From positions 1-41,702 of the forward strand of contig JAAZKI010000567.1 of assembly GCA_012799905.1 (NCBI GenBank): a stretch of 41,702 bases of DNA, given 5' to 3'. Of the stretch, positions 32,399 through 40,710 are shown piece after piece (the first letter of the stretch is position 1; each line of letters opens with the position of its first letter). Below the pieces are notes generated by a model that saw nothing but the letters and a program-made list of their open reading frames with translations, had not been told where the DNA came from and searched no databases. This DNA comes from Lentisphaerota bacterium. GTDB lineage: Bacteria; Verrucomicrobiota; Lentisphaeria; Oligosphaerales; Oligosphaeraceae. The position numbers and the translations under genes are program-made.

Positions 32399-33467
32399 TA
32401 TTTCGGTGAATTCGTGCGGATTGGACGCGTGTGCGCGGTTCATGGTCTTCGGCAGGCCAGCCCAGGGTGATGATGGCGACTGGGATAATCGATTCCGGCA
32501 GGTTTAGGGCTTGGCGTAGCAAAGCGATGCGTTCTGGGCGTGGATGGATGCCGAGCCAGCAAGCGCCCAGGCCCAGCGCAGTTGCCGCCAGCAGGATATT
32601 CTGAGTGGCAGCGGCGCAGTCCACCAGTAGGAAGGATTCAGATTGGGCATTGGCTTTTTGCAGATCGCCGCAGACGACGATGGCGGTGGGGGCGTCAGCG
32701 AGAAAGGGGCCGTTCGGCAGCTTGGATGCTAGATCGGCCCGCAGGGCGTCGTCCGCCAGGATGACAAAATGCCACGGGTCGCAGGCTCGGGCTGAGGGCG
32801 CCGCCATGCCGGCTTGCAGCAGGTCAGAGACCATCGCGTCCGCCACTGGACGGAGCTGGTAGCGCCGCACGCTGCGCCGTCGGAAGATAAAGTCCAGGCG
32901 TGGATTGAGGCCGGTCGCGCTGGCTGCTGCCGGGCTGTCGCTGCGAACCTGGTCTGGCCGGGCCTCGCGAATGCGGCGGACGGTGGCAGTGGTGGAGCAG
33001 CCGTCAACCAGGGGAATGAACACAAAGCGGGCGCCAGCCTGCTTGAGGATGGCGTGTTCTTCGCGGTCAAGGCTGTCTTCCGTGTAATCGCCGCCCTTGA
33101 CATAGACGTCAGGCGGGATGGCCGTGAATACGTCAACCGGCTTGGGGCCGTTGAAGATGACGACGGCGCTGACGCAGGCCAGGCTGGCGACTAGGTAGGC
33201 GCGGTCGTTTTCGTTGACGAGCGGCCGGTCCGGGCCTTTGCTGGCTTGCACCGAGGCGTCGGAATTGATGGCTACGAGGAGCGCGTCAGCTTGTTGGGCT
33301 GCCTGCCACAGGTAGGTCGCGTGGCCTCGATGGAGGAGGTCGAAAGCGCCATTGGTGACGGCGAGCGACTTTCCCGCGGCCCGGAGCTGGGCATGCCAGG
33401 CTTGGGCCTGCGCTAAGGTGAGAATCTTGCGGGCGGGATCGGATTCGTGGATTGGGCTGGTTGTCAT
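32391..33467 (-). CDS. Fusion: HldE-C/RfaE2-like nucleotidyltransferase + nitroreductase
   Basis: A 358-aa protein. Residues about 15-170 match the ADP-heptose synthase nucleotidyltransferase domain (cytidylyltransferase-like fold): SLAVTNGAFDLLHRGHATYL with the HxGH motif at 46-49, LLVAINSDASVQASKG, RPLVNENDRAYLVASL, VYVKGGDY and DGCSTTATVRRIRE. This domain adenylates heptose 1-phosphate for LPS core synthesis. Residues about 190-358 are a nitroreductase-like FMN domain: FIFRRRSVRRY, AGMAAPSARACDPWHFVIL, LVDCAAATQNILLAATALGLGACW. The two activities are not known to belong to one pathway, so the fusion is unusual. It is last in an operon with prmC and the acyltransferase fusion, 43 bp after the latter. 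The GAGGT box before ATG 33467 is good. The final codons and the TGA lie in the heptamer repeat. Confidence 0.88.
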   Translation of the reverse strand: MTTSPIHESDPARKILTLAQAQAWHAQLRAAGKSLAVTNGAFDLLHRGHATYLWQAAQQADALLVAINSDASVQASKGPDRPLVNENDRAYLVASLACVSAVVIFNGPKPVDVFTAIPPDVYVKGGDYTEDSLDREEHAILKQAGARFVFIPLVDGCSTTATVRRIREARPDQVRSDSPAAASATGLNPRLDFIFRRRSVRRYQLRPVADAMVSDLLQAGMAAPSARACDPWHFVILADDALRADLASKLPNGPFLADAPTAIVVCGDLQKANAQSESFLLVDCAAATQNILLAATALGLGACWLGIHPRPERIALLRQALNLPESIIPVAIITLGWPAEDHEPRTRVQSARIHRNTF

Positions 33468-33510
33468 GGTGACCTCGCTATCGGGAATTGCTGTCAGGTT
33501 GGTGCTGAAG

Positions 33511-36144
33511 TCAGGCTTTGGCCTGGTCGGTCGCTATGGCTTTCAGGGCGCGGTAGTCGGCCTTGCCCGTGCCCAGAAGAGGTATTTCTTTGACTTTAAT
33601 GACGTTGCGGATGCTGTGAATAGGCGATAGGCCCGCTTCGCGCAGCTGGTGATTGACGGTTTCACGGTTGAGGTCAAGCACAGTGAACAAGGTGATGTTC
33701 GGCTGCTCTTCGGTGCCGATTGCTTCCACTGCCAGCGGCACAGGAAGCTCCTCGGTGCGGTGAATCTCCAGGAGAATCTCTTCAATCGCCGGCAGGGAGC
33801 TCATCTCGCCGCCGATCTTGACGAATCGCTTCAAGCGGCCTTTGAAGGTGATGTAGCCGTCCGGGTCAGCGGCAACCAGGTCGCCGGTGCGATACCATTC
33901 TTTGCCGTTGATGGTGACAAATGGGGACGGGCCGTCATAATTCAGGTAGCCGCTAAAAACGCTGGGGCCGCGGAGATGGAGCATGCCGGTCTGACCATGC
34001 GGAACCGGCTTGTCCTGCTCGTCAGTGACGAGCCATTCCAGGCAGTTGATGATTTTGCCGATAGTGCCTGGGCGAGATGTGAACTGCTCGTTGAGCGCCA
34101 CCACCGGCGAACATTCCGTAATCCCGTACCCTTCCAGGAAGATGGCCTGCGGGCATTTTTCCTTGAACATCGCTTCAGTGGCGTCCGGACATTTCTCAGC
34201 CCCCGAGATGGCCATGCGCAGCGATTGCAGCTGCGCGGCGGTGCCTTGGCGGAGGATGCCGCCGATAAAGGTCGGCGTGGCGACGATCATGGTGATGCGG
34301 TAGGCGGCGATTAGGCGCGCCAGTATGTTGCCTTCAGTCGGATTGGCATGGTAGACGATGCGCAAGCTGGTCATCGCCGGCATCAGGCATGCCATCAACA
34401 GCCCAAACGAATGGAAGGGCGGGAGCATTCCGAGCGCGCAGTCGTCCTGGCGCAGGTTGAGCGCCAGCATGGCTGAGGCAACATCGCTGATGACATTCTG
34501 GTGGGTAAGGGGGACGGTTTTCGGCAGGTTTTCGGAACCGCTGGTGAAGACGATGGCGGCCAGTTCCGGCACAGGCGCCCGCCGCAGGCTGCGCCAGCAG
34601 AACCGGCTGGCCAGCAGTGCGCCGAGCTTCCGGGGCAGGGAGAGGCTGCCGCCGATGTCTTCCAGGTAGATAAAGGAGTCCTTGAGATCAGCGAAGTCAA
34701 TGCCGCGGCCTTCAAGCCGTTCAATGAACAGCGACGAGGTGATGATGTGCTTGACGTTGGCGTTGCCCAGGCAGTGGCGCATGTTCCGGATGCCGACAGT
34801 CCAGTTGATCATGACCGGGATTTTGCCGGCGAACAGCGTCGCCAGGTAGGCGATATTGACGGCGGCGCAGGCGGGCATGAGGATGCCGAGGCGGTCGCCG
34901 GGGAGTTTGGCCAAGGCTGGTCGCAGGGCCATGACGCCGAGGACGATTTTGCGGTGGGAGTAGATGCCGCGGGACTGGTCAGCGAGAACCACATAGTTGG
35001 GCCGGGCAGCGGCATTGCGCAGAAAGAGGTCGGTGACGCGCTCCCCGCTGGGGGGTTCCAGGGGGCGGCTGTCCTCTTTGATGAACCATTTCGGGGGGAT
35101 GGGCCGGAGCGGCTCAATGCTGCTGCTTTCGCCGATGGCGGCTAAGAGCAGGTTGCCAACCGTGCGCAGCGTTTCCGGGCTGTTGACGGCGTGGCCGAAT
35201 TCTTCCTGAATCCAGATTTGCAGTTCAGCGACCATGAGGCTGTCGAGGGCGAGGTCAGTGCCAAGGGTGTCGGTTTCCTTGAGAATGCGCTTGTTGGTGA
35301 TTTCATGGAGCTTGTCATAGACGACGCGGCGGACTTCCTCGGGCACGTCCTTGGTGTCAATCGGTGAACTGGTCGTCTCCGGCTCTGGAATACGGCGCGG
35401 ACCGCCGCGTTCCCACCAGTAGTACGGCACGTAGGTGTTGGGCGGGGCGTCCTCGTTGTAGAAATTCTCCAGCCAGCGGTTGATCACTTCCTTGTCAGCC
35501 GTGCGCGGAAAGTCCTCCGGCAGTTCAAAGAATTCGACGCTGACGTCCCGGCGGGGGCAGAAGAAAATCCCGTTGGCCAGGACGCACTTGACATTGCTTA
35601 ACAGAGTTTCCGGGAAGGGCGTCTGGTAGCCTTTGCCGCGACCGAACGAGCTGCCCCAGAGTCCGCGGGTGCGCACCAGTACGATGCGCACCTCAGGATA
35701 GGCCTCCAGGATGCGGGCGACGCCGCCGTTGCCGCGCAGCTTCTCGAAACGGCTGCGGTAGATGCGGCCAGCCGGGTAGAGCAGCAGGTTGTCGCCCTGC
35801 TTGAGAGCGTCGGCGCAGACGTTGATTTGCTGGATGACCTTCTCATGCCCGGCCCTGCCGGCGATGCCGATGTCAGGCAGGGAGAGGATGCGCAGGCCCT
35901 TTTGCAGATATTTGAGAATGGTGGTGCGGATTTGCTTCTCGTCAACCAGGGAGCGCGGATGAAATTTTCGGTACAGGATGGCGTTGATGATGATCGGGTC
36001 AATCAAGGCCGGGTGATTGGGCAGAAAAAGCACGCCGTTTCGGCCTTTGGCTACGCATTCCTTGTAGCCGTGGACACGGATGCGATAGCGGAGCGGGAGG
36101 ACAAGTCTGACGAATAGATACAGGAGATAGAGGAGAATCTTCAT
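33511..36144 (-). CDS. PlsC acyltransferase - ACP - acyl-ACP synthetase fusion (Aas-like)
   Basis: An 877-aa three-domain protein. Residues 1-230 are a PlsC-type acyltransferase with an N-terminal hydrophobic anchor (KILLYLLYLFVRLVLPL), catalytic NHPALID (43-49, H-x4-D) and LLYPAGRI. Residues about 260-335 are an acyl carrier domain with LALDSLMVAEL, where Ser302 would carry phosphopantetheine. Residues about 365-877 are an AMP-forming acyl-CoA/acyl-ACP ligase: FTSGSENLPKTVPLTH (533-548), EGYGITECSPVV, YRTGDLVAADPDGYITFKGRLKRFVKIGGE. E. coli Aas has the acyltransferase and ligase without an ACP domain between them. The fusion suggests a self-contained route for activating a fatty acid and placing it on a (lyso)phospholipid or other acceptor at the inner membrane. 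It begins 13 bp after prmC. Confidence 0.9.
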   Translation of the reverse strand: MKILLYLLYLFVRLVLPLRYRIRVHGYKECVAKGRNGVLFLPNHPALIDPIIINAILYRKFHPRSLVDEKQIRTTILKYLQKGLRILSLPDIGIAGRAGHEKVIQQINVCADALKQGDNLLLYPAGRIYRSRFEKLRGNGGVARILEAYPEVRIVLVRTRGLWGSSFGRGKGYQTPFPETLLSNVKCVLANGIFFCPRRDVSVEFFELPEDFPRTADKEVINRWLENFYNEDAPPNTYVPYYWWERGGPRRIPEPETTSSPIDTKDVPEEVRRVVYDKLHEITNKRILKETDTLGTDLALDSLMVAELQIWIQEEFGHAVNSPETLRTVGNLLLAAIGESSSIEPLRPIPPKWFIKEDSRPLEPPSGERVTDLFLRNAAARPNYVVLADQSRGIYSHRKIVLGVMALRPALAKLPGDRLGILMPACAAVNIAYLATLFAGKIPVMINWTVGIRNMRHCLGNANVKHIITSSLFIERLEGRGIDFADLKDSFIYLEDIGGSLSLPRKLGALLASRFCWRSLRRAPVPELAAIVFTSGSENLPKTVPLTHQNVISDVASAMLALNLRQDDCALGMLPPFHSFGLLMACLMPAMTSLRIVYHANPTEGNILARLIAAYRITMIVATPTFIGGILRQGTAAQLQSLRMAISGAEKCPDATEAMFKEKCPQAIFLEGYGITECSPVVALNEQFTSRPGTIGKIINCLEWLVTDEQDKPVPHGQTGMLHLRGPSVFSGYLNYDGPSPFVTINGKEWYRTGDLVAADPDGYITFKGRLKRFVKIGGEMSSLPAIEEILLEIHRTEELPVPLAVEAIGTEEQPNITLFTVLDLNRETVNHQLREAGLSPIHSIRNVIKVKEIPLLGTGKADYRALKAIATDQAKA

Positions 36145-36157
36145 GGCGTTCTCGGTT

Positions 36158-36994
36158 TTAGACTGGTTGTTGGGCGATGATAAAACGGTCGCGACCGGCG
36201 AAGTCGCGTTTGATGTCGATGTTCTGGTAGCCTTGACGGCGGAAGTGCTCTTTGAGCGGCGCTCCTTGCGTATCGCCGATTTCGCAGACTAGCCACGCTC
36301 CTGGGGTCAAGCGTGAGCGTGCGTCGCGGGCCAGGCGTTTGATGATGGCCTGGCCATGGTCATCGGCGATGAGCGCTTCTGGCGGTTCATGGTCTTTGAT
36401 GGTGCGCTCCAGGTGCGCATATTCGTCCGGAGCGACGTAGGGCGGGTTGGCTGTGATGAGGGCGAAGCGAGCTGTGGGCGGCGTCGGCGCCAGCAGGTCG
36501 CCCTGGTGGAAGGTGACGTTGGTCAGCTGCAAGCGGCTGGCGTTTTGCTCGGCCCAGGCCAAGGCTCTGGCCGAAATGTCCGTTGCCGTGATTTTGGCCT
36601 GGGGGAAAATCGTGGCCAAGGCGAGGGCAATGGCGCCGGAGCCGGTGCACACATCGCAGATTTCGCCGTTCCCGGGGTAGAGGCTGATGGCGATTTCGAC
36701 CAGCTGTTCTGTTTCCGGCCTGGGGATGAGAACGCCGGGACCGACGTCAAGCCGCACGCAATGGAAATCCACGTTGCCCATGATATATTGCAGGGGTTCA
36801 CCGGCGACTCGTCGACTCAGGCGTGAGCGCAGCAGTTCTTCCTGCTCAGGGGACAGGCTGTCGGCAGGTCGGCGTGGCTGGCCTGCGTCAGTGTCGAGAA
36901 TTTGTTTTAGGAGCCATCGTGCCTCTTGGCGGGCATTGGTGATGCCGCCGTCCTGGAGCGTGCGGATGGCTTCGGCGAGAATCGATGCAGTCAT
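36158..36994 (-). CDS. prmC: Peptide chain release factor N5-glutamine methyltransferase
   Basis: A 278-aa protein. The start is at ATG 36994, because MTASILAEAIRTLQDGGITNARQEARWLL matches the usual N-terminal helical domain; a longer frame back to 37366 would overlap aroE. The SAM-binding loop is VCTGSGAIALALA, and the active-site NPPY is in LITANPPYVAPDE. PLQYIMG and VLIPRPETEQLV are PrmC hallmarks. It methylates the GGQ glutamine of release factors RF1 and RF2. It is the first gene of the leftward operon and divergent from aroE (162 bp apart). No clear ribosome-binding site is seen. Confidence 0.93.
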   Translation of the reverse strand: MTASILAEAIRTLQDGGITNARQEARWLLKQILDTDAGQPRRPADSLSPEQEELLRSRLSRRVAGEPLQYIMGNVDFHCVRLDVGPGVLIPRPETEQLVEIAISLYPGNGEICDVCTGSGAIALALATIFPQAKITATDISARALAWAEQNASRLQLTNVTFHQGDLLAPTPPTARFALITANPPYVAPDEYAHLERTIKDHEPPEALIADDHGQAIIKRLARDARSRLTPGAWLVCEIGDTQGAPLKEHFRRQGYQNIDIKRDFAGRDRFIIAQQPV

Positions 36995-37156
36995 GTTAAG
37001 TGAGGGTGGCAGGAAACAGCGTCGCAAGTCGGATATGGCCGTTGGCCGACTCCGTTCAAAGCTGGCGGCGCGGGGTATGGAGAGAGCGTTTATTGCACTG
37101 GCGGAAACTTTAATGCCAGAAAGAATGAAGTCAACTTGAAAGGGTGATGATTGGCT

Positions 37157-38002
37157 ATGGAACGATATGGTATAATCGGGTGGCCGGTCGCGCATTCGGT
37201 CTCGCCGGCCATGCAGGAAGCCGGTTTCCGCGCCTTGGGCCGGGATGCTGTCTACGAACTCTATGAAACAGCGCCAGATGCTTTGGCAGACCGGTTTCAG
37301 CAGCTGCGGGCGGCTGGCTTGCGCGGCTGGAATGTGACTGTGCCGCATAAGGAGGCGGCAGTGCATCTCGTCGATGAGATCGACCCTGCTGCTGCCAAGG
37401 CCGGCAGCGTCAATACCGTGGTTGTGCGGAATGGGCGTCTGAGCGGCTATTCGACAGATGGCTATGGCCTAGCCACAGCGCTGACCGAGGCTTTTGCGCT
37501 GCCGCTTGTCGGCTCGCGTCAGTTGTATCTGGGCACGGGCGGCGCGGCGCGGGCAGCGGCTGTCTATGCAGCCCTGAATGGCGCTGTCGCCATTGTGTTG
37601 GTTAATCGGACGCTTGCCCGGGCAGAAGCCCTGGCTGCGACCATTCTGGCGGCAATGCCGGGGTTTCCGGTGCGCTGTCTCCCTTTGGCTGATACTGCCA
37701 GTGTGGCTGCGGCTCTGCGCCAGTGCGATGTCCTGATTCAATGCACGTCGCTGGGTCTGCGGCCGGATGATGGGCTGCCGCTGTCAGCGTCATTATTGCC
37801 GCGGGAGCTGGCTGTTTACGACATGATTTACGGCAGGACTCCATTCCTGCAGGCGGCGTCTGAACACGGCTGCCGCATTGCTGACGGCCGCGGCATGCTT
37901 CTGCACCAGGGCTGCCGCAGTTTTGAATTGTGGAGCGGACAGCCAGCGCCGGTAGCCGCCATGCGGGAAGCACTCAATAAGGCACTGCGACAGAGGAATT
38001 GA
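37157..38002 (+). CDS. aroE: Shikimate dehydrogenase
   Basis: A 281-aa protein. ERYGIIGWPVAHSVSPAMQEAGF is the substrate-binding N-terminus (SxS motif). NVTVPHKEAAVHLVDEIDPAAAKAGSVNTVV holds the catalytic Lys. LYLGTGGAARAAAVYA is the NADP-binding loop, followed by NRT at the phosphate-binding position. It reduces 3-dehydroshikimate to shikimate in aromatic amino-acid synthesis. ATG 37157 is chosen, but TTG 37151 (two codons earlier) is closer to the AAAGGG box and is a fair alternative. It is divergent from prmC and followed by repeat copy C. Confidence 0.94.
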   Translation: MERYGIIGWPVAHSVSPAMQEAGFRALGRDAVYELYETAPDALADRFQQLRAAGLRGWNVTVPHKEAAVHLVDEIDPAAAKAGSVNTVVVRNGRLSGYSTDGYGLATALTEAFALPLVGSRQLYLGTGGAARAAAVYAALNGAVAIVLVNRTLARAEALAATILAAMPGFPVRCLPLADTASVAAALRQCDVLIQCTSLGLRPDDGLPLSASLLPRELAVYDMIYGRTPFLQAASEHGCRIADGRGMLLHQGCRSFELWSGQPAPVAAMREALNKALRQRN

Positions 38003-38030
38003 ATTATATGTTGTCTTCGCCTCACTCACT

Positions 38031-38164
38031 GTCCATTAAAGTCCACTTCAGTCCACGTCCACTCTCCACTAATGTCCATTAATGTCCACAGTCCATCGTC
38101 TACTAACGTCAATTAAAGTCCACTAAAGTCCATTGTCCATTGTCCACTAACATGCCTTGCCCGA
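38031..38164 (+). repeat. Dispersed GTCCACT-array element, copy C
   Basis: A 121-bp array (38031-38151) has exactly the same unit-length series as copies A and B, including the GTCTACT unit. The tail is cut short after TGCCTTGCCCG, 11 bp before the stop codon of the next gene. The left flank (TGTCTTCGCCTCACTCACT) resembles that of copy A. Confidence 0.85.
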
Positions 38165-38174
38165 AGAGCTTTCG

Positions 38175-39338
38175 TCACTTCTCCGCTTCTGCTTCGGCTT
38201 TGGGCTGGAGTTTCCAGATCATCACTTCCCAGGGTTCCATGCCTGTTTCAACGCTGACCTTGCTTTTGACCAGGGCGGCTGGGACAGGGCGGGTGGCGCC
38301 CCATGGAATCAGGTCGAAATCGCGCTCAAAATAGCCGTCTAAATATGCTTGCGCACTAGCTCTGGCCATGGGCCAGGAGTTGACCAGGATCAGGTAGCCG
38401 TCGCCTTCTCTGCCTTTCCAGAATGCAGCCAGGTAGTTGCCATCGTCCGGACGTTGGAAGGTGATTGGTTCGGACGGCTTTTCGACCAGCTCCGTGAAGG
38501 CTCTGATTTCCCGGAACACCGGCGCTGCCACTTCGCCGAACCATTTCGGGTCGCCGCCGGTTCGGATGGCATGGTAGTAGGAGTAGGCGAACAGGCCGCA
38601 CAAACCATAAGTCATGGGGCCATAGGTCATGTAGCGCATTTCCGCTGAGTTCGGGAAGCGCAGGGCTTGCAGGTTGTACTTCTTCGGGTCCAGTGTTTTG
38701 GCAAAGCTTTTGTAGCAGCACAGCTGCGGCACGAACATGACTGGCTTGCCCAGTTTTTTAGCGGACGCCGTGAACTTGGACACGACTTGAATCTGCGCCT
38801 CTGGAAAGCCCACGTCGCGAACCGGATAGATGTCAATCATCTGGATGTCGAGGACATTGCTGTATTTGTACCAGGTCTCGTCCCAGCAGTTGACGATGGC
38901 GACCTTGATGTCGGGCGCTTCTTCGTGCAGCATGTCGTAGAACGGCTTCAGAACCTCTGGCGTGATTTTTTTGGCCGGCTCGTCGTACAGATACCAGAAG
39001 CCCAGGGCCGGATGATCCTTGTAGCGCCGAACGACCTCGCGCATCTTTTCGAGGCCGCCTTCCTCGGTCACCAGCTTGCGGTTCAAGTTGAACATTACCT
39101 TCATGCCGTGCTTCTCAGCCTGGCTCATAATCCTTTCGTATCTTTCTTCGGACGTGACATACGATTGAATCATGTCAAAGCCGGCCGCCTTCAGAGTTTC
39201 CAGCTGCTGGTCGTCGTGCGGGTCAGAGGAATAGACCCCAATCGGAAAACGGCTGAAGGAAAAGAAATCGTCACCAGCCAAGGCAGGGGCAAGCGCGCAG
39301 AAAATGGCGAGGAGAAGACAAGTGGTTTGTGATTTCAT
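38175..39338 (-). CDS. Secreted TIM-barrel glycosidase-like protein
   Basis: A 387-aa protein with a signal peptide (MKSQTTCLLLAIFCALAPALA). The chain reads like a small glycoside hydrolase barrel: FPIGVYSS, LKAAGFDMIQSYV, HGMKVMFNLN, HPALGFWYLYDEPAKK with Asp-Glu in the acid/base position, IDIYPV, KPVMFVPQL, then an acidic GLFAYSYYHAIRTGG segment. After about residue 305 a beta domain follows (YLILVNSWPMARASAQAYL). Similar exported proteins are frequent in Lentisphaerota and Planctomycetes; no substrate is known. The tail KAEAEAEK is low complexity. It is 30 bp downstream of mreC and probably co-transcribed; AGGAA precedes the ATG. Confidence 0.75.
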   Translation of the reverse strand: MKSQTTCLLLAIFCALAPALAGDDFFSFSRFPIGVYSSDPHDDQQLETLKAAGFDMIQSYVTSEERYERIMSQAEKHGMKVMFNLNRKLVTEEGGLEKMREVVRRYKDHPALGFWYLYDEPAKKITPEVLKPFYDMLHEEAPDIKVAIVNCWDETWYKYSNVLDIQMIDIYPVRDVGFPEAQIQVVSKFTASAKKLGKPVMFVPQLCCYKSFAKTLDPKKYNLQALRFPNSAEMRYMTYGPMTYGLCGLFAYSYYHAIRTGGDPKWFGEVAAPVFREIRAFTELVEKPSEPITFQRPDDGNYLAAFWKGREGDGYLILVNSWPMARASAQAYLDGYFERDFDLIPWGATRPVPAALVKSKVSVETGMEPWEVMIWKLQPKAEAEAEK

Positions 39339-39368
39339 GGCGTTCCTGGTGGGTTAGGGTGGAAGGGG

Positions 39369-40229
39369 TTATTTGAGGATGACATGAACAAACGGCAGCT
39401 GAGCAAGTGACTCGGCCGGTTGCAAACGCAGAATCGGAGCGCCGGCCTGGTCATGCTCGACCCGCACGACAGCGCCGACTAAAATGTCGTTGACGACTTC
39501 TGCCCGGCCATCCACCTTGCTGGTATAAACCAGGTCGCCGGGTTGGACAGTGTCAAACATAACTCCATCAAGCGCATCAACGACCAGCTCTGGCGGCGGC
39601 AGCAGGAGCTGCGGCCACGCCGCGTCCGCAGCAGAGGAAGGCTCTGGGCCGCGCAGAAGGCCAGTCAGGTTGCGCTTGGGTATCTGGCAGGCAAGGGCGA
39701 ATTTCGGACTGGTAACTAAAGTGACGGACGAGGACGACGGCGCAGTGTCAGCAATCAGTCCGACTAGGCCGCGGTGAGTGGCGACGAGCTGTCCAGGACG
39801 AATGCCGTCATTATGGCCGCGGTTGATGATGATGTTGTCATAAAACGCCGCAAAGGGATCGCGTTGAACCAGTTCTGCGACGACGATGGTCAGATTTTCG
39901 TTTTTATAAGTCAGTCGCAAACGGTTGCGCAGGAGGTTGTTTTCGAGTGCGAGGCTCTCGTATTTGTCATCGATGGCGGCCAGTTGCAGTTTAGTCGCGG
40001 TCAGTTCAGCGCGGACAGCATCAATGTCGTCATTTTCCTGGTTGTGGCGCAGTCCTCCCCAGGCGGCTCTGGAGACGCGCAGGCTCAGCGCTGCCAGGCC
40101 GCTGGCTGGCGCCATGATCAGCTGAGTGATGCCGACCAGGCGGCGCGTCGGTCCGGGCGGCAGGCAAAACAGCACCGCCAGCAAAATGCCGCTGGTAGTC
40201 AATACGGTGAAATGGGATGACAAGCGCAT
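39369..40229 (-). CDS. mreC: Rod shape-determining protein MreC
   Basis: A 286-aa protein. One N-terminal membrane segment (about residues 8-25, VLTTSGILLAVLFCLPPG) is followed by a coiled coil (about 68-105, DIDAVRAELTATKLQLAAIDDKYESL). Then comes the periplasmic beta domain with IVVAELVQRDPFAAFYDNIIINRGHNDGIRPGQLVATHRGLVGLI, characteristic of MreC, and SSSSVTLVTSPKFALACQI. MreC links cytoplasmic MreB to the cell-wall synthesis complex. mreB and mreD are not next to it in this window: serC is upstream and a secreted glycosidase-like gene downstream. The start codon has no clear ribosome-binding site. Confidence 0.88.
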   Translation of the reverse strand: MRLSSHFTVLTTSGILLAVLFCLPPGPTRRLVGITQLIMAPASGLAALSLRVSRAAWGGLRHNQENDDIDAVRAELTATKLQLAAIDDKYESLALENNLLRNRLRLTYKNENLTIVVAELVQRDPFAAFYDNIIINRGHNDGIRPGQLVATHRGLVGLIADTAPSSSSVTLVTSPKFALACQIPKRNLTGLLRGPEPSSAADAAWPQLLLPPPELVVDALDGVMFDTVQPGDLVYTSKVDGRAEVVNDILVGAVVRVEHDQAGAPILRLQPAESLAQLPFVHVILK

Positions 40230-40344
40230 GGTGCGAAGCCAGGAGCAGGTGGAGGGTAGGCATCGGCAAGAATACGGTTAATACCATAATGCCAAATCAA
40301 CGAACGTCCACTGTCAAGCAGCCGTGAATGGGCACCAATTGATA
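40230..40344. other. mreC upstream region
   Basis: No gene is seen. On the minus strand there is a consensus TTGACA at 40317-40312, but I see no convincing -10 at the right distance. A single GTCCACT unit lies at 40304-40310. Confidence 0.3.
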
Positions 40345-40611
40345 TTAGGGGCGAGGGGCGAGGGGCGAGGGGCGAGAACGAGCTTGGGCTACGCTGTCCG
40401 CCATGTCCACCATGTCCACTTCAGTCCACGTCCACTTACCACAAATGTCCACTTCTGTCCACAGTCCATCGTCTACTTGCGTCCACAAAAGTCCACTATA
40501 GTCCATTGTCCACTGTCCATTAAAGCGCTTTATCCGGGGCGCTTGGCGCCGCAGCTTGCCGGAAATCCAAGTATCAATCAGTCATCGATTACAAGTCCAC
40601 TGTCCACTCCC
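40345..40611 (+). repeat. Composite heptamer element, copy D
   Basis: ATTAG followed by about four GGGGCGA units, an AACGAGCTTGGGCTACG joint shared with copy B, then the GTCCACT array. The first unit is 9 nt here; the rest follow the 10,6,7,10,10,7,7,10,10,10,7,7,10 series. The tail is TATCCGGGGCGCTTGGCGCC and TATCAATCAGTCAT. Two further GTCCACT units lie at 40595-40608. It lies between mreC and serC. Confidence 0.88.
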
Positions 40612-40710
40612 CGCGTTTATTTTTCGGATAGTTGGGTTATATTATTTTTCCATTGTTTTTTTTGTTTGACTGTTTTATTTATTTCCATGTTATTGTAAGG
40701 AGTGTTTTTG

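Noticed and set aside
36995-37366. N-terminal extension of PrmC to a 402-aa form
   Set aside because: It would overlap aroE on the other strand. The PrmC N-terminal domain begins naturally at ATG 36994.
40666-40696. TTGACT / TATTGT as the serC promoter
   Set aside because: The 19-bp spacer is long, and the predicted start site would lie at or after the ribosome-binding site.
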